Assembly (NCBI GenBank): GCA_027297425.1
Contig: JAPUIC010000116.1
Coordinates: forward strand, 1 to 5,241
Source: Nitrososphaerota archaeon
GTDB lineage: Archaea > Thermoproteota > Nitrososphaeria > Nitrososphaerales > JAPUIC01
Direction of reading: 5' to 3'
DNA length: 5,241 nt
A program made the position numbers and the translations under genes. This document shows, in pieces, positions 5,240 through 5,241 of this stretch (position 1 is its first letter; each line of letters starts with the position of its first letter). The notes beneath the pieces were generated by a model. The model did not search any database. It saw only the letters and a program-made list of their open reading frames with translations, and had not been told where the DNA came from.

Positions 5240-5241
5240 TA

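Overview
The window looks like an ordinary stretch of an archaeal chromosome, most likely from the TACK side (Nitrososphaeria/Thaumarchaeota or a relative). This placement is inferred from four things: a membrane-anchored blue-copper protein, an acetamidase/formamidase, an AMMECR1-family gene, and A/T-rich TATA-like boxes about 25-30 bases upstream of several start codons with almost no leader. The class-level assignment is weak. Four of the five complete genes appear to start at TTG or GTG.

Left part (1-1883), + strand. Bases 1-111 are the 3' tail of a gene resembling the DUF255/YyaL thioredoxin-domain family. After a 182-base gap comes a single-pass membrane-anchored cupredoxin (294-848). 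Its linker contains a 33-bp in-frame tandem repeat. A complete acetamidase/formamidase follows (918-1883), which should release ammonia and a carboxylate from a small amide.

Right part (1890-5239), - strand. Reading in the direction of transcription, it holds the 3' end of an AMMECR1-family gene (5048-5239), then, 11 bases later, a MurG-like GT-B glycosyltransferase (3867-5036), probably co-transcribed. A 100-base gap follows, with a 36-bp interrupted palindrome directly upstream of a putative promoter. Next come an NAD(P)-dependent aldehyde dehydrogenase most like 2-oxoglutarate-semialdehyde dehydrogenases (2297-3766), a 59-base gap with a smaller dyad, and a single-domain cupin (1890-2237). 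The cupin gene converges on the amidase gene with only 6 bases between stop codons.

The amidase, cupin and aldehyde dehydrogenase could all serve small-molecule catabolism, but nothing in the sequence ties them to one pathway. I see no mobile element, CRISPR array, tRNA or rRNA, and no clear undescribed system. The points most worth a second look are the palindrome upstream of the aldehyde dehydrogenase, the Glu-to-Gln change in the donor motif of the glycosyltransferase, the linker repeat in the cupredoxin, and the probably leaderless TTG/GTG starts.
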